Below the pieces are notes generated by a model. That model was not told the DNA's origin, ran no database searches, and was given only the letters and a program-made list of their open reading frames with translations. The position numbers and the translations under genes were made by a program. Shown here piece by piece: positions 26,451 to 35,953 of a DNA stretch of 64,000 nt (positions within the stretch are counted from its first letter, which is position 1; the number at the start of each line of letters is the position of its first letter). The DNA comes from Zeugodacus cucurbitae (taxonomy: Eukaryota; Arthropoda; Insecta; Diptera; Tephritidae), in the NCBI RefSeq assembly GCF_028554725.1, contig NC_071670.1, positions 30,374,001-30,438,000 on the forward strand, read 5' to 3'.

Positions 26451-27613
26451 TTTATTGGTTTTATTTTTACGCAAAGTTGCAAAACATAGCCTTTCAAGCA
26501 AGAGGCAATTGTTTTACTTTAAGATTGCTGTGCATATTTTGAAAAATTTAATGTCATTGTGCTACTTAACTTCAAATGTAGGCCATTTTCTCTTTTTGGA
26601 TATGTCTGGGACTCTGTGATAGAGCATTATAATACAAGATTCGGCGCTGAAACTGATGGTGGTCTTTATGCAATTTTGTATTATTTGAAAACATTGGAAT
26701 TAATCGATTAATCGATTTTTTTACATTAATTACAATTAATTGCAATTATTTTTTTATATCTTTCAATTAATCATTTGATTATTTAATCGATTAAAAAAAA
26801 TTTTTTGCCATCCCTACTCATGCATGGCTCATCAGTTAATGCATGCATGCATATCTAATATGAATATTGCATATGTCAGCAAGTATGCATGGATTCTTAA
26901 TGCTGCTTGGTGCAATTGCTCACATTTGCAGTCAAACTTTCTTACATAATCGCTCAGCAAAGAAGAGAAAATCGAACAGGTATTGTTGGCATTGCATAAT
27001 CGTTGACATTTAACTGCAAGAAATTTATTCAGCTCTTCATTGCTGTCTATTGCATAACTAGCAACTAGAGAGCATCTGAGCATATTGTTGGCGGCATCGT
27101 TTGCAATGTCCAGCAGGTATTTTTTGCTAAGAGTTTATTGCTTTCGCTTCTAACTTGCGAAGCTGTTTTTGTTATTGTAGCTTTTATTTTCCTCGATTGC
27201 CGAAATATTGCCTGCGTAGCGCTTACAACATCTCAGACATTAATCAAAACATATAAAACTCTTTTTCATTAATTAGATAAACGAATTCGTACTCAACAGG
27301 GAAACAGAAAGCTAAAAGCTCTTTCGATGGTGAAGGCATAAAATTGCAAGCGAATTCGGCATGCGCGCCATGAAGATATAGACAGACTTTCACAAATAAA
27401 AGCCAATAGCAGACAGTAATTGGTTTTCAACACCACCAAAGAGTTAGTCAATTTAAGGGTTATCATGCGGTAGAATTAATTATTTGTAGCCGGCGGCCGG
27501 ATGAGCAGCGCACAAATAACTGAAATACTTTCATGTTTACCAGTGGATGGTGGCTTTTATGATAATGAAATGCTTGTAATTGATTACTTTTTAATTGATT
27601 TGAATTTTTATAT

Positions 27614-27672
27614 TAATTAAATTAAATTAAATTAAATTAAATTAAGTTAAATTAAATTAAATTAAATTAAAG
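27614..27672. repeat. (ATTAA)n microsatellite
   Basis: About eleven consecutive five-base units, all ATTAA or rotations of it, with one A-to-G change near 27646. The tract is flanked by further AATTTA-rich sequence. Confidence 0.9.
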
Positions 27673-28800
27673 TAAAAATTTAATTTACTCCAAAGTCTAA
27701 ACGAATTGCATGTACTACATATATAGTTCTATTGCGAGTTAATTATTTAATAACTTCAGAAGAGAGCTTTAAAGATGTATTAAACAGCCGCTTAATTTAG
27801 TCAATATTAGTAATCTATACGCTTCAATGCAGTGTCAGATACAACCATTGCCAGCTGCAATAAATCAGGAATGCCTCTTTGCCGCACCCACACACTTGCT
27901 CTCTATAATCGAATAATGGCTTAAGTAAGCAAATTCACATCAAATGCCAAACTCCCTCTTACACAATAAAACTATTTAAAAGAAGTCACAGCTCATAAGC
28001 TTTGGGCTAAAATATTGCGAAATTCAATTATGAAACTGAGAAAATTCACATCATTTACAAATCACAATTATTTATGTGCATAATGAGACCCTAATGAAGT
28101 CAATTCAAGCATTCGTGTATTGTGTGTCGAGTAGTAAGTAGATGTGCATGTGATGCGTGTATGCTCATAGGCATTTGCATGAGTACTTATAATCACGCTC
28201 AAGCGCACGGACATGCGCATGCGCGTCGCTTTTGTGTAAGCGCATGTGTACATTCGTACATCTAGGTGCTGCAGCGCATGATTATAGGCTCATAATATAT
28301 TTGTAAACTTTTGTATTGTCCTAGGCACGCAAGCCATTGCCGCACGGTGCGGCAGCTGGGCGCCTTGGCGCATGTGCAACCAACCACAGCTGACATAGCA
28401 TGCTTACAGGCAGACGCATACTGGTGAAGGCATGGAAACAATGAGGCGCTATCTGCCATCAGTGTGGCGTAAAGTAACGCAATCATTTGTCAATTTGGGT
28501 TACAGCGCGGCTGATGTGGGGATATTGTGTCAGAGTTGATAATAGTGCTTACCTATATACATATATACATATATATATTTTGGTATTTGTATGTCTGTGT
28601 GCGTGTGGAAGTACTTTTCGGCTGCTAACATTGCCTATTACTCTCATACATGTGTCTATGACATATGCGTCTGAATTCACATATAATTCGTTTTATTTGC
28701 GTAGCGGCAAGTTGGCAGTCACGGCATCCCACTGAGTATGCTGTGTCAGCGGCAGCCACCGCTTACAGTTGTCTGCTGTTGTTGTCACTCTTATTGCTGC

Positions 28801-28848
28801 TGGATTGCGTGCTCAGTGAGCTTCTGGATTGCGTGCTCAGTGAGCTTC
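28801..28848. repeat. 24-base unit repeated twice in tandem
   Basis: TGGATTGCGTGCTCAGTGAG plus CTTC occurs at 28801-28824 and identically at 28825-28848. It sits in a GC-richer patch preceded by CTGCTGTTGTTGTC. No function can be assigned. Confidence 0.85.
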
Positions 28849-29296
28849 AAAGTGATTTATAAAACCACACATACTTGCATATAATAAATATGCAGTTATA
28901 GCTGCAGCATGTGAGTGCTATTAAGCATTCATTTCCACCCGCGCTATTAACTTCATTAACCTTTGAATGCAATATTTTTTAAACATTATCACACCACAGA
29001 ATTGTGAAATAAATCACTTGTAATTGCGGTGTAAAAGTGCCATGCCTGCCCAAGTCAAATAAAGCTTAAATTTTAATTATATTTTTAACCTTTATGTGCT
29101 GCAGACTTTTCCAAACTCCTCGAAAAAAAAAAATAATTAGAAATTATTCAAAATATTAAAAAAAAATTGTACAATATTTTGTAATAAATATTAAAGAAAA
29201 AGTTGCTGTAAAAACAATTTGCAAACTTTTTTGCCACATTTCAACACAACACACTTCCGCCAACAGTGACCACAGCCCAAATCGTGTTGTGGTAAG

Positions 29297-29330
29297 CCGC
29301 AGTTTTTTAATTACCGCAGTTTTTTAATTA
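29297..29330. repeat. 17-base unit repeated twice in tandem
   Basis: CCGCAGTTTTTTAATTA is present at 29297-29313 and 29314-29330 without mismatch. Confidence 0.85.
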
Positions 29331-31113
29331 TATGTTTTTGAATTTTCAATTAACCTGCACTAAGATTTGCCAACTGTACCAGCCATAAAATAACACAAAC
29401 TATGCAATAACTAATTCCGAATAATTCCGAAAGAGCAAACTGTGAAGTGACTTTGAGAAAAAGTTCGGAAAAGTGCAGCGTGTTCCCAGCAATTAACTTC
29501 GTGAACTCTCACCTAAATATTTTTGCATTGCATTACCGCATTATTGAATTTGAGTAATGCTGCAAAAATTTATTGTTCAATACGCCATTTCCACAATATC
29601 CACTACTGCTGCCTTTGGCGGGTTAATGGCTGGGTGCTAACATTTAGCGAGCCATTGATTGTGATGTTCTGTTGTCTCGCTGGCAGAGCGCTCAGCTGTC
29701 GAACAACATGCCTAACGGTATGCATTGCTTGTTTGAAAAGCCTTTTCGACACCATGTACGTCTAAATGTGGGTCAAAACTTTTAACCTATAATTAATTTT
29801 GCACTTTTCTGCGCGCAAGTTCGGCGCTTAAGTCTTTTGTTTGTTGTACGGCGAATTTCAATTTTCATTTAAAACATAGCGCCTTTAACCCAACCAACTG
29901 TAATGCTCGCAAATACTTAGTAATTTCTGTCCAGCCAGCAGTCGTGGCAAGCGCTGAAGATTGCACAATGCGAAGTAGGCCTTTTAAATGGGCACTGAAA
30001 AATATTGGAAAATTAACTGAAAGAAAACTCAGTCAAGCAAATGAAATGAGTTTAGGCTGCAACCAGTCAGCGAATCTGCCTATGCGTTTTATAATGCATG
30101 TGCCTTTTATGGTGAGTCAGTTGAAGCGTGTGAGTGAAGTACTCTTCGCAATTGCATTGTCTTATTTAATATTTTCTTTTGTATGTGTCTTTGATTGCAA
30201 AATAAATTGCATGTGGAAAATGTTGCTTTTGTTTTAGCGAAAAAAGCAGAAGGCTTGCTATTTCATTATTTCTTTACAACAAACAGTGAAAGTTCAGTAA
30301 GTCAGTAAATTCAAAGCGAAATTCACGCGATGCCATTGTTTCGGTGAGCTATGTAAAAGATTAGAAATACAGTAGGCAAACAATGGCTCAACTAGTTACC
30401 TCGCGAAGCGCCTCACACATTGACACATTAACCAAAAGGTACAAGGCAGCATATTGCGCAGCTTGTGGTAGAAATGGTGCGCAGTGGCAGCAATGGGGCG
30501 GCGAAAGGCTGGCAAAGATCGTAAGTTATGCGGCGGCGCATGGCTCTGAAAGCAAACGGCACTTGTGGAAGTTTTGTGCCGCAAAGAAGCACTCGCCGTA
30601 TGCCACTCGGAAAGCCAAATAAGCGATTACAAAGCCAGTCGCTATTTATTGTATTTTTTTGAAAAAGTAATTATTTGGTAATAAGGAAGCGCTGCGCATA
30701 TAAATAAGCAAACAATTGGCTCAATAAAAGGTATTACTTTACAATTGAATGCGCTTAGGTTTTAGTGGCAGTGACTAGAGCAAATAATGATATTTGAAGA
30801 AAATAATTTTATGAATATACTTCGACACTTGATTAAGTGACTAGTAAGATAGTTGTAGCTTTGAACATTTTTTTAAGAGGAACATTTAAATAAACTAAAA
30901 GTTCTTCACTCTGACCTCAGTTTAATTTCAAAATATTTTCCAAAAACTGTCAAGTGTTGCATCTATGTGTAACTACTACAGCTATTCTAAATATTATCTT
31001 TTTTACACCATCGTGTATTACAGAAGTTTCATTTTTCACTGATAATACTAAAGCTAGTTAGAAAGCTTTAAAAGATGTACGTACATATATATAAATTATA
31101 AAGTTTAGTATTA

Positions 31114-31407
31114 CAGTAGAATCCAGATTATCCGAACATCGATCATCCGATTATCATGTCACAGCTCTATTTGTCAATTTAAAAATGTTTGACAACTTCA
31201 GAAGCTTTTGAAGATCTAGATGTTGCTTTTAAGTGATTTCAAAGACAAGACGAATTATTCGTATTATCTAAACGAGGCATATAAAATCATTTACAGAATA
31301 CAATGTTTTCAAAATAAAATATAGTTAGATTTGCTTTGATTCCAATCGATTAACCGAATTTATTTGATCCCTGGTGTTATTTCATCCGAATAATTGCAAT
31401 TCTACTG
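31114..31407. mobile_element. pogo-like MITE (non-autonomous Tc1/mariner)
   Basis: Inverted ends: CAGTAGAATCCAGATTATCC at 31114-31133 and, on the other strand from 31407, CAGTAGAATTGCAATTATTC. A TA pair flanks each end (31112-31113 and 31408-31409). The 294-base unit has no coding capacity. CAGTA-type ends plus TA duplication fit pogo/Tigger-like elements. A CCGATTATC word recurs inside, as subterminal repeats often do. Confidence 0.7.
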
Positions 31408-31409
31408 TA

Positions 31410-33512
31410 CTGTGCTATGACGAACTAAGCCGGCGCTATATATTGAGCTGAGAACTGACCAATCGAAGACTTCTATTGTTTCATATAGACTTCGTTCACT
31501 AGCTCACAATATTATTTTTGAAATTCTGATATTTTGTGATTTTTCTACTACTTTTTGAAGTCTCCTTTTTTATTTACTGCAAAATAAATACATACATTTA
31601 TATATGATTCATATATTTATAGTATATATATTTATAGTATAGTTTCGTGACAGCATGCGGCACACTTTGCTAGGATTGCCAGCTGACTCTTAAATGGGCA
31701 ATGCGTGCCAAAGCATCCGCCGCAAGCGCTTATGGTAATGAGTAGAGGAAATACGAAAGTAAAAAATAAAATAAAATAAATAGTCAGATATCCAACAAAG
31801 GTAAGATAATAAACTTGTTTTTTCCTTTAATGGTGCTGGAAAAGAGGTAAACGTTTTTACTAATAGCCTAAAACCAGGCTTACATGAATTTTACTGGACA
31901 AATTACTTAATGCAGAGAGTATTTAGATTAAGTTTAAAAATCATAAAAATACAACATTTTATAAAAAATAATATTAAAAATTTTACTCTCCTTAAATTAC
32001 AAGCATATTTTTTTTCCTTCTACAACATGAGATAAATATCAATTATAAAACAGTATACACATATACCAGCTTGAATTAAGTCTATTTTTCATAAAATATG
32101 TATGATTTCCAGTAGGTCTTGTCTTCCAAATTTGTTGCTTCACTATCAATTTTCTGCTATATCACCTAAATTACTGGCAATTTTTCAAACCACCAAATGT
32201 CGTTTTTTAACTCAAGTCTTTTATCTAAAATTCGCAGACCTCTTTCTCACTTTCTCCACACATTTTGGAAGAAGCTGGTGTAGCGATTTAATTAATTTTG
32301 TAAATGATATTCATTTAATGAGTAGCAATAAATTGCTCATGAATGCGTTTTTAATTAAATGCTTTTTACATAATCAGATTTGCATTTATAATCGCTTTTA
32401 GTAAGGAAATTGATTTATGTAGGTCGACAAATGTATGCTTTATGGGTCTTTAATTGACATTTATTACATTTATAATTACTTAATTAGTTGCAAATGTCGG
32501 TAAGTGTAGCAAATTTCGAAAAGTGTCTGAGGATGGAGATTAATGTAAGTGCATGCATCCGTAGATAGCAACTTACGGATGATTTCCAAAATGTTTGATA
32601 ATTTGCGGATGTCTGTAGAAGTGAATAAAATTTCAGTATTTCCTGGTACTCTGTGAAGGTTAGTAACTACTTTTCGTCGTCGATATAGATCAGCAAAAAA
32701 TTGGGCCATTGTTAGATTGGATGATTTCCTTCGTTTGGTTGCCATTTTGTAGTGTATGCGGTATAGCTCAACCTTTTTTCCAAATCCCAAATGGTAATTA
32801 TCCATTAGCCTATTTAAAAGATTTCAGACATGAAGGAACATTTGTCTTAATTTTGTTTTTAGTTTTAAAGATTTTAGACATAAAGACTAGACCTAAAACT
32901 AGGGAATTTTTACCTATAGGGAAAGTTATTTTGAAATCATTTCTAAAATTATCATTACGAATACAATACAGTATAATGAATTACAAATTCAAATTGCTAG
33001 AGTGTTTAACATTTAAGGGGTTACATGAGTTTCTGCGCTTCAAGAAACCGTGTTTTCATTGTCATTTCTTTAATATCCCAGAATTTTGTCCCTAAATTTG
33101 AAGTGGGTCCGGGTAATAGTTTTATATATGTACAATCTGCAAAAGTTAAATATTTTTTTACTAAGCCGATCTTGATGAAATCTTAGGCAGGACTTCGAGA
33201 CACAATTTAACGGGCCTTTAAATTATATATTTTTTCAATTACAATTCATAAACAAATACCGCTGATTTTAGCAATTTTATTTTCGTAGAAACCTGTTCAA
33301 AAAACAAATTATCATCTATTTTGTTTCCTGTCGAAGCCTATATAAAAAACAAACTAAATGACACATACCAATTCAAATTGACCGAATAGTGGCTGATAGT
33401 TATGCCAACCTGGGAGAAAAAATTGAAATATTCTCAGCGGGAAAATTTAAAATGAGAATTTCCGGGTACTTATTTGACTGAATGTAGCCCAATGAGATTA
33501 TTTAAAATATTT
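31410..33512. other. AT-rich non-coding stretch, two longer chance-like frames
   Basis: A 109-codon minus-strand frame (32476-32805) overlaps a 128-codon plus-strand frame (32709-33095). The minus frame has a basic stretch Met-Ala-Thr-Lys-Arg-Arg-Lys-Ser-Ser near its start but no recognised domain. The plus frame is hydrophobic and Phe/Leu-rich. In 64 kb of DNA this AT-rich, a few frames of this length are expected by chance. A TTTAAGGGGTTACATGAG word at about 33013 resembles the edge of the TTAA-flanked MITEs but no partner end was found. Confidence 0.35.
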
Positions 33513-34686
33513 TTATACTCTCGCAACTAACTCTGTTGCTAAATAGAGTATTATAGTTTTGTTCACATAACGGTTGTTTGTAACACCTAAAACTAAACGA
33601 GTTAGATATAGGGTTATATATACCAAAGTGATCAGGGTGAAGAGTGGAGTTCAAATCCGAATGTCTGTCTGTCCGTCCGTCCGTCCGTCTGTGCAAGCTG
33701 TAACTTGAGTAAAAATTAAGATATCTTGATGAAACTTGGCACACTTATTTCTTGGCACCATAGGAAGGTTGCTTTCGAAAATGAGCAAAATCGGACCACT
33801 GCCACGCCCACAAAATGGCGAAAACCAAAAACACATAAAGTGCCATAACTAAGCCATAAATAAAGCTATGGAAATAAAATTTGGTATGAAGGATCCTACT
33901 ATGAAGGGGCATATTTGGATGTAATTTTTTTGGGGAGGTGGGCGTGGCCCCGCCCCCTACTAAGTTTTTTGTACATATCTCCCAAACCAATAGAGCTATA
34001 TAAACCAAACTTTCTGCAGTCGTTTTTTTAGCCACTTCCTAATACAGTCCAAAAATGAAAGAAATCGGATCATAATCACGCCCACCTACCATACAAAAGT
34101 TAGGTTGAAAATTACTAAAAGTGAGTTTACTCATTAACGAAAAACGTCAGAAACACTAAATTTCACATAAGAAATGGCAGATGAAATTTTTTTACAAAAT
34201 GGAAAATGGGCGTGGCGTCGCCCACTTATGGGTCAAAAACCATATCTCAGGAACTACTCGACCGATTTCAATGAAACTTGGTTTGTAATAGTTTCCTTAC
34301 ATCCCAATGATATGTTGTGAAAATAGTTCAAATCGCTTCACAACCACGCCTACTTCCTATATACCAGATCTTTGAAGTCGGTCTGAATAGTTTACTAAAG
34401 TAAGCACTAGTGAAGGTATCGGAACAGAACTTTGCATAAATACTGCATTTTAGTGTGGCGGCAGCCCCTTTCTAGAAATCGGACCATATGTTTTCAAGGC
34501 CTCATATATCGAACGCGAGGACCTCGGTGCTTCTAACCTAATATTATGGTTTCCAACTTTCAATGGACTTTATACAATATATATGACGAATATGTGGGTC
34601 AAATCGTGTATTATATAATATAAATAAATCAATTGCGAGAGTATAAAATGTTCGGTTACACCCGAACTTAGCCCTTCCTTACTTGT
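33513..34686 (+). mobile_element. DINE-1-like (Helentron-type) repeat, complete copy C
   Basis: Both family ends are present. The 5' end has TATACTCTCGCAAC followed by an imperfect inverted copy of it (AGAGTATTATAG). Then come the GTTAGATATAGGG block, a TCTG/TCCG tetranucleotide tract (about 33662-33692), and CTGCCACGCCCACAAAATGG. Inverted homologous blocks (GGGCGTGG and CCACGCC) follow across the body. The 3' end has TTGCGAGAGTATAAAATG, a hairpin with GTTCGG/CCGAAC arms (34650-34667) and TTAGCCCTTCCTTACTTG. This order matches what I know of Drosophila DINE-1/Helentron non-autonomous elements: 5' inverted repeat, TCTGTCCG microsatellite, 3' stem-loop. No coding capacity. Confidence 0.82.
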
Positions 34687-34838
34687 TATTAATATATTAA
34701 TTTTTAAAAAAATCAATAATCCATTAAATGTGTGTCTTAAGATAAGGAAGTTTGACCTAAATATTTTTTTTTCTATATGACAATATAATAGTTCGAGTTT
34801 GCATGATGAAATCCATGTTAACCTTAAGTTTTAATATA

Positions 34839-35174
34839 TTAGGTCTACAACTTTGTTCCGCCGTTTTTTTATAATAAATTGAAGTTTTTTTTGTATAAAA
34901 AAGGTTACAATTGTCGATGAGCCTCAGCCGCACTTTTCTTGGAATTAAAAAAGAAAAGCAAAATTTCCCGCAAATGTCGAGAACTTGGCTTAAAAAGTGA
35001 CATTTTCAGTTGAGAATAAGTTTGGGATGCAAACAGATTTCTACAAATATTTTGTTGGGTTAATGTTGACACAAATATCCAAGATCGATATAAAAAAAAT
35101 CGATTTAATCGACCAGTGCTTGACGCTACGAGCACATCTATTGGAAAAGGGCGGAAGCAAAGTTGTGGACCTAA
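34839..35174 (-). mobile_element. mariner deletion derivative (MITE) with transposase start
   Basis: The ends are inverted: TTAGGTCTACAACTTTGTTC at 34839-34858 and, read from 35174 on the other strand, TTAGGTCCACAACTTTGCTT, continuing to about 28 bases with one length difference. TA flanks both ends (34837-34838 and 35175-35176). A mariner transposase N-terminus (34908-35003, minus) sits where the gene should start, about 170 bases from the right end, after which the rest of the gene is deleted. It is a 336-base internal-deletion product, the usual origin of MITEs. Confidence 0.8.
34908..35003 (-). pseudogene. mariner transposase N-terminal fragment
   Basis: The frame opens at an ATG (35001-35003) with Met-Ser-Leu-Phe-Lys-Pro-Ser and continues Leu-Arg-Glu-Ile-Leu-Leu-Phe-Phe-Phe-Asn-Ser-Lys-Lys-Ser-Ala-Ala-Glu-Ala-His-Arg-Gln-Leu to a TAA. 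This is the first helix-turn-helix of a mariner-type transposase, where the Ser/Ala-Ala-Glu-Ala-His helix contacts the terminal repeat. The second DNA-binding helix and the whole catalytic domain are deleted. The fragment could in principle still encode a short DNA-binding peptide, but nothing shows that it is expressed. Confidence 0.7.
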
Positions 35175-35177
35175 TAT

Positions 35178-35817
35178 TTATTAAGTATCGCCGATAACTT
35201 TCGATGACAAAGAGATTTCCCAATTAAAAAGTAAATTTTTACTAAATATTCCCCCGTGTTTTGAAAGAAAGATGGATACGATATGTTTGTTTATATTTAG
35301 TGTTTATAAGTATTAAAAAAATGTTTAGAGTTTGTTTCCTGTCGTAGTCTTGACTCTGAACTTAATGTTTACTAGAGAATATTGTCTTTATTAAGTGCGG
35401 TTTCGTTGTGTCAAATTCGATAGCAATCATACTGAAATGTTTCTCATTTCATTTCTATGGCATTTTAGGTCAACACTTTTATAAACAAAATTACTAACCT
35501 ATTGGAGTCAATTATGCATGAAATATTACCACCATTTGATGGAGTCTAACTGAAAATTCTATTAAATAAATTATTAAATATCTGCCATTATGGTGAAAAT
35601 AAGCAGAAATAAGAATGCAGTGACTTTAAGTTCTCTGGCTCCAGCTTTAAAAAGAAATTACATTTTTTTTTTGATTTTGGAAAAAGACTACAGTGATTGG
35701 TTGTTAGTAGAAGCGTGGCTATCTTGATAGCACTGACTTTATGTAAGAAAGAGTTTTTACAAATTACATGATGGTTCAATAAACCACAATAAACAGTAAA
35801 CAATTAGCGTTTATAAA
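35178..35817. other. non-coding, probably intron of the minus-strand secreted-protein gene
   Basis: Lies downstream of the donor at 35823 in the direction of the putative gene. No acceptor followed by a phase-compatible charged or hydrophilic exon could be recognised. Long A/T runs dominate. Confidence 0.35.
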
Positions 35818-35823
35818 ACTCAC

Positions 35824-35953
35824 CTTTCTTTTGATCATCTTGAGTCGCCTTCACCGCTTCCTTAGTGTCAGCTTTGGCGGAAGTAACGGTAACAGCAGAG
35901 TGCAGCAAAAGCAAGCACATGCCGATGATGAAGTGTTGTTTTTGAAATGCCAT
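35824..35953 (-). CDS. putative first coding exon of a secreted protein
   Basis: An ATG at 35951-35953, in a good insect start context (AACAAG before it), opens 43 codons. Residues 3-7 are polar with two basic groups around them. Residues 8-25 are hydrophobic (Phe-Ile-Ile-Gly-Met-Cys-Leu-Leu-Leu-Leu ... Val-Thr-Val-Thr-Ser-Ala), a typical signal peptide with likely cleavage near Ser-Ala at 25-26. The mature part seen is charged: Asp-Thr-Lys-Glu-Ala-Val-Lys then Gln-Asp-Asp-Gln-Lys-Lys. At 35824/35823 comes AAAG|GTGAGT, an ideal splice donor splitting a Gly codon after its first base. The open frame runs on to 35804 only as intron. No second exon could be found to the left, so the intron is long or the gene continues outside. 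I do not recognise the protein. Confidence 0.55.

Larger units (their letters stand above)
25282..26816. mobile_element. hAT-like DNA transposon with nested retrotransposon fragment
   Basis: The ends are perfect 12-base inverted repeats, TAGGGATGGCAA at 25282-25293 and TTGCCATCCCTA at 26805-26816, a sequence type common in hAT elements. Just inside both ends are matching ATTAATC/CGATTAAT-rich subterminal repeats (25296-25330 and 26697-26798). The 8-base flanks, ATCATGGA and CTCATGCA, agree at six positions, fitting an aged 8-base target duplication. Inside are a degenerate BED-finger-like frame near 25622 and an RTE-like fragment (25942-26450) inserted later. No intact transposase remains. 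Confidence 0.72.
26825..31111. other. non-coding stretch with tandem repeats
   Basis: No supported gene. It holds an ATTAA microsatellite (about 27616-27672), TACATATATA-rich runs (28555-28580), and two short perfect tandem duplications (28801-28848 and 29297-29330). A less AT-rich patch at 28130-28860 gives frames on both strands without family signature. A 79-codon plus-strand frame at 30383-30622 is discussed under rejected items. Confidence 0.4.

Noticed and set aside
30383..30622. 79-codon plus-strand frame with an internal GTAAGT
   Set aside because: Considered as an exon (Cys-Ala-Ala-Cys segment, donor-like word at about 30519). It has no recognised domain, no upstream signals, and is open on both strands in a GC-richer patch.
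32476..33095. 109- and 128-codon frames on opposite strands
   Set aside because: Lengths are within what chance gives a few times in 64 kb of this composition, and neither carries a domain, signal or splice evidence.
33651..34035. Minus-strand frames of 61-96 codons inside the DINE-like copy
   Set aside because: The same frames recur in other copies because the repeat is conserved, not because it is coding; Arg-Thr-Asp-Gly repeats come from the TCCG tract.
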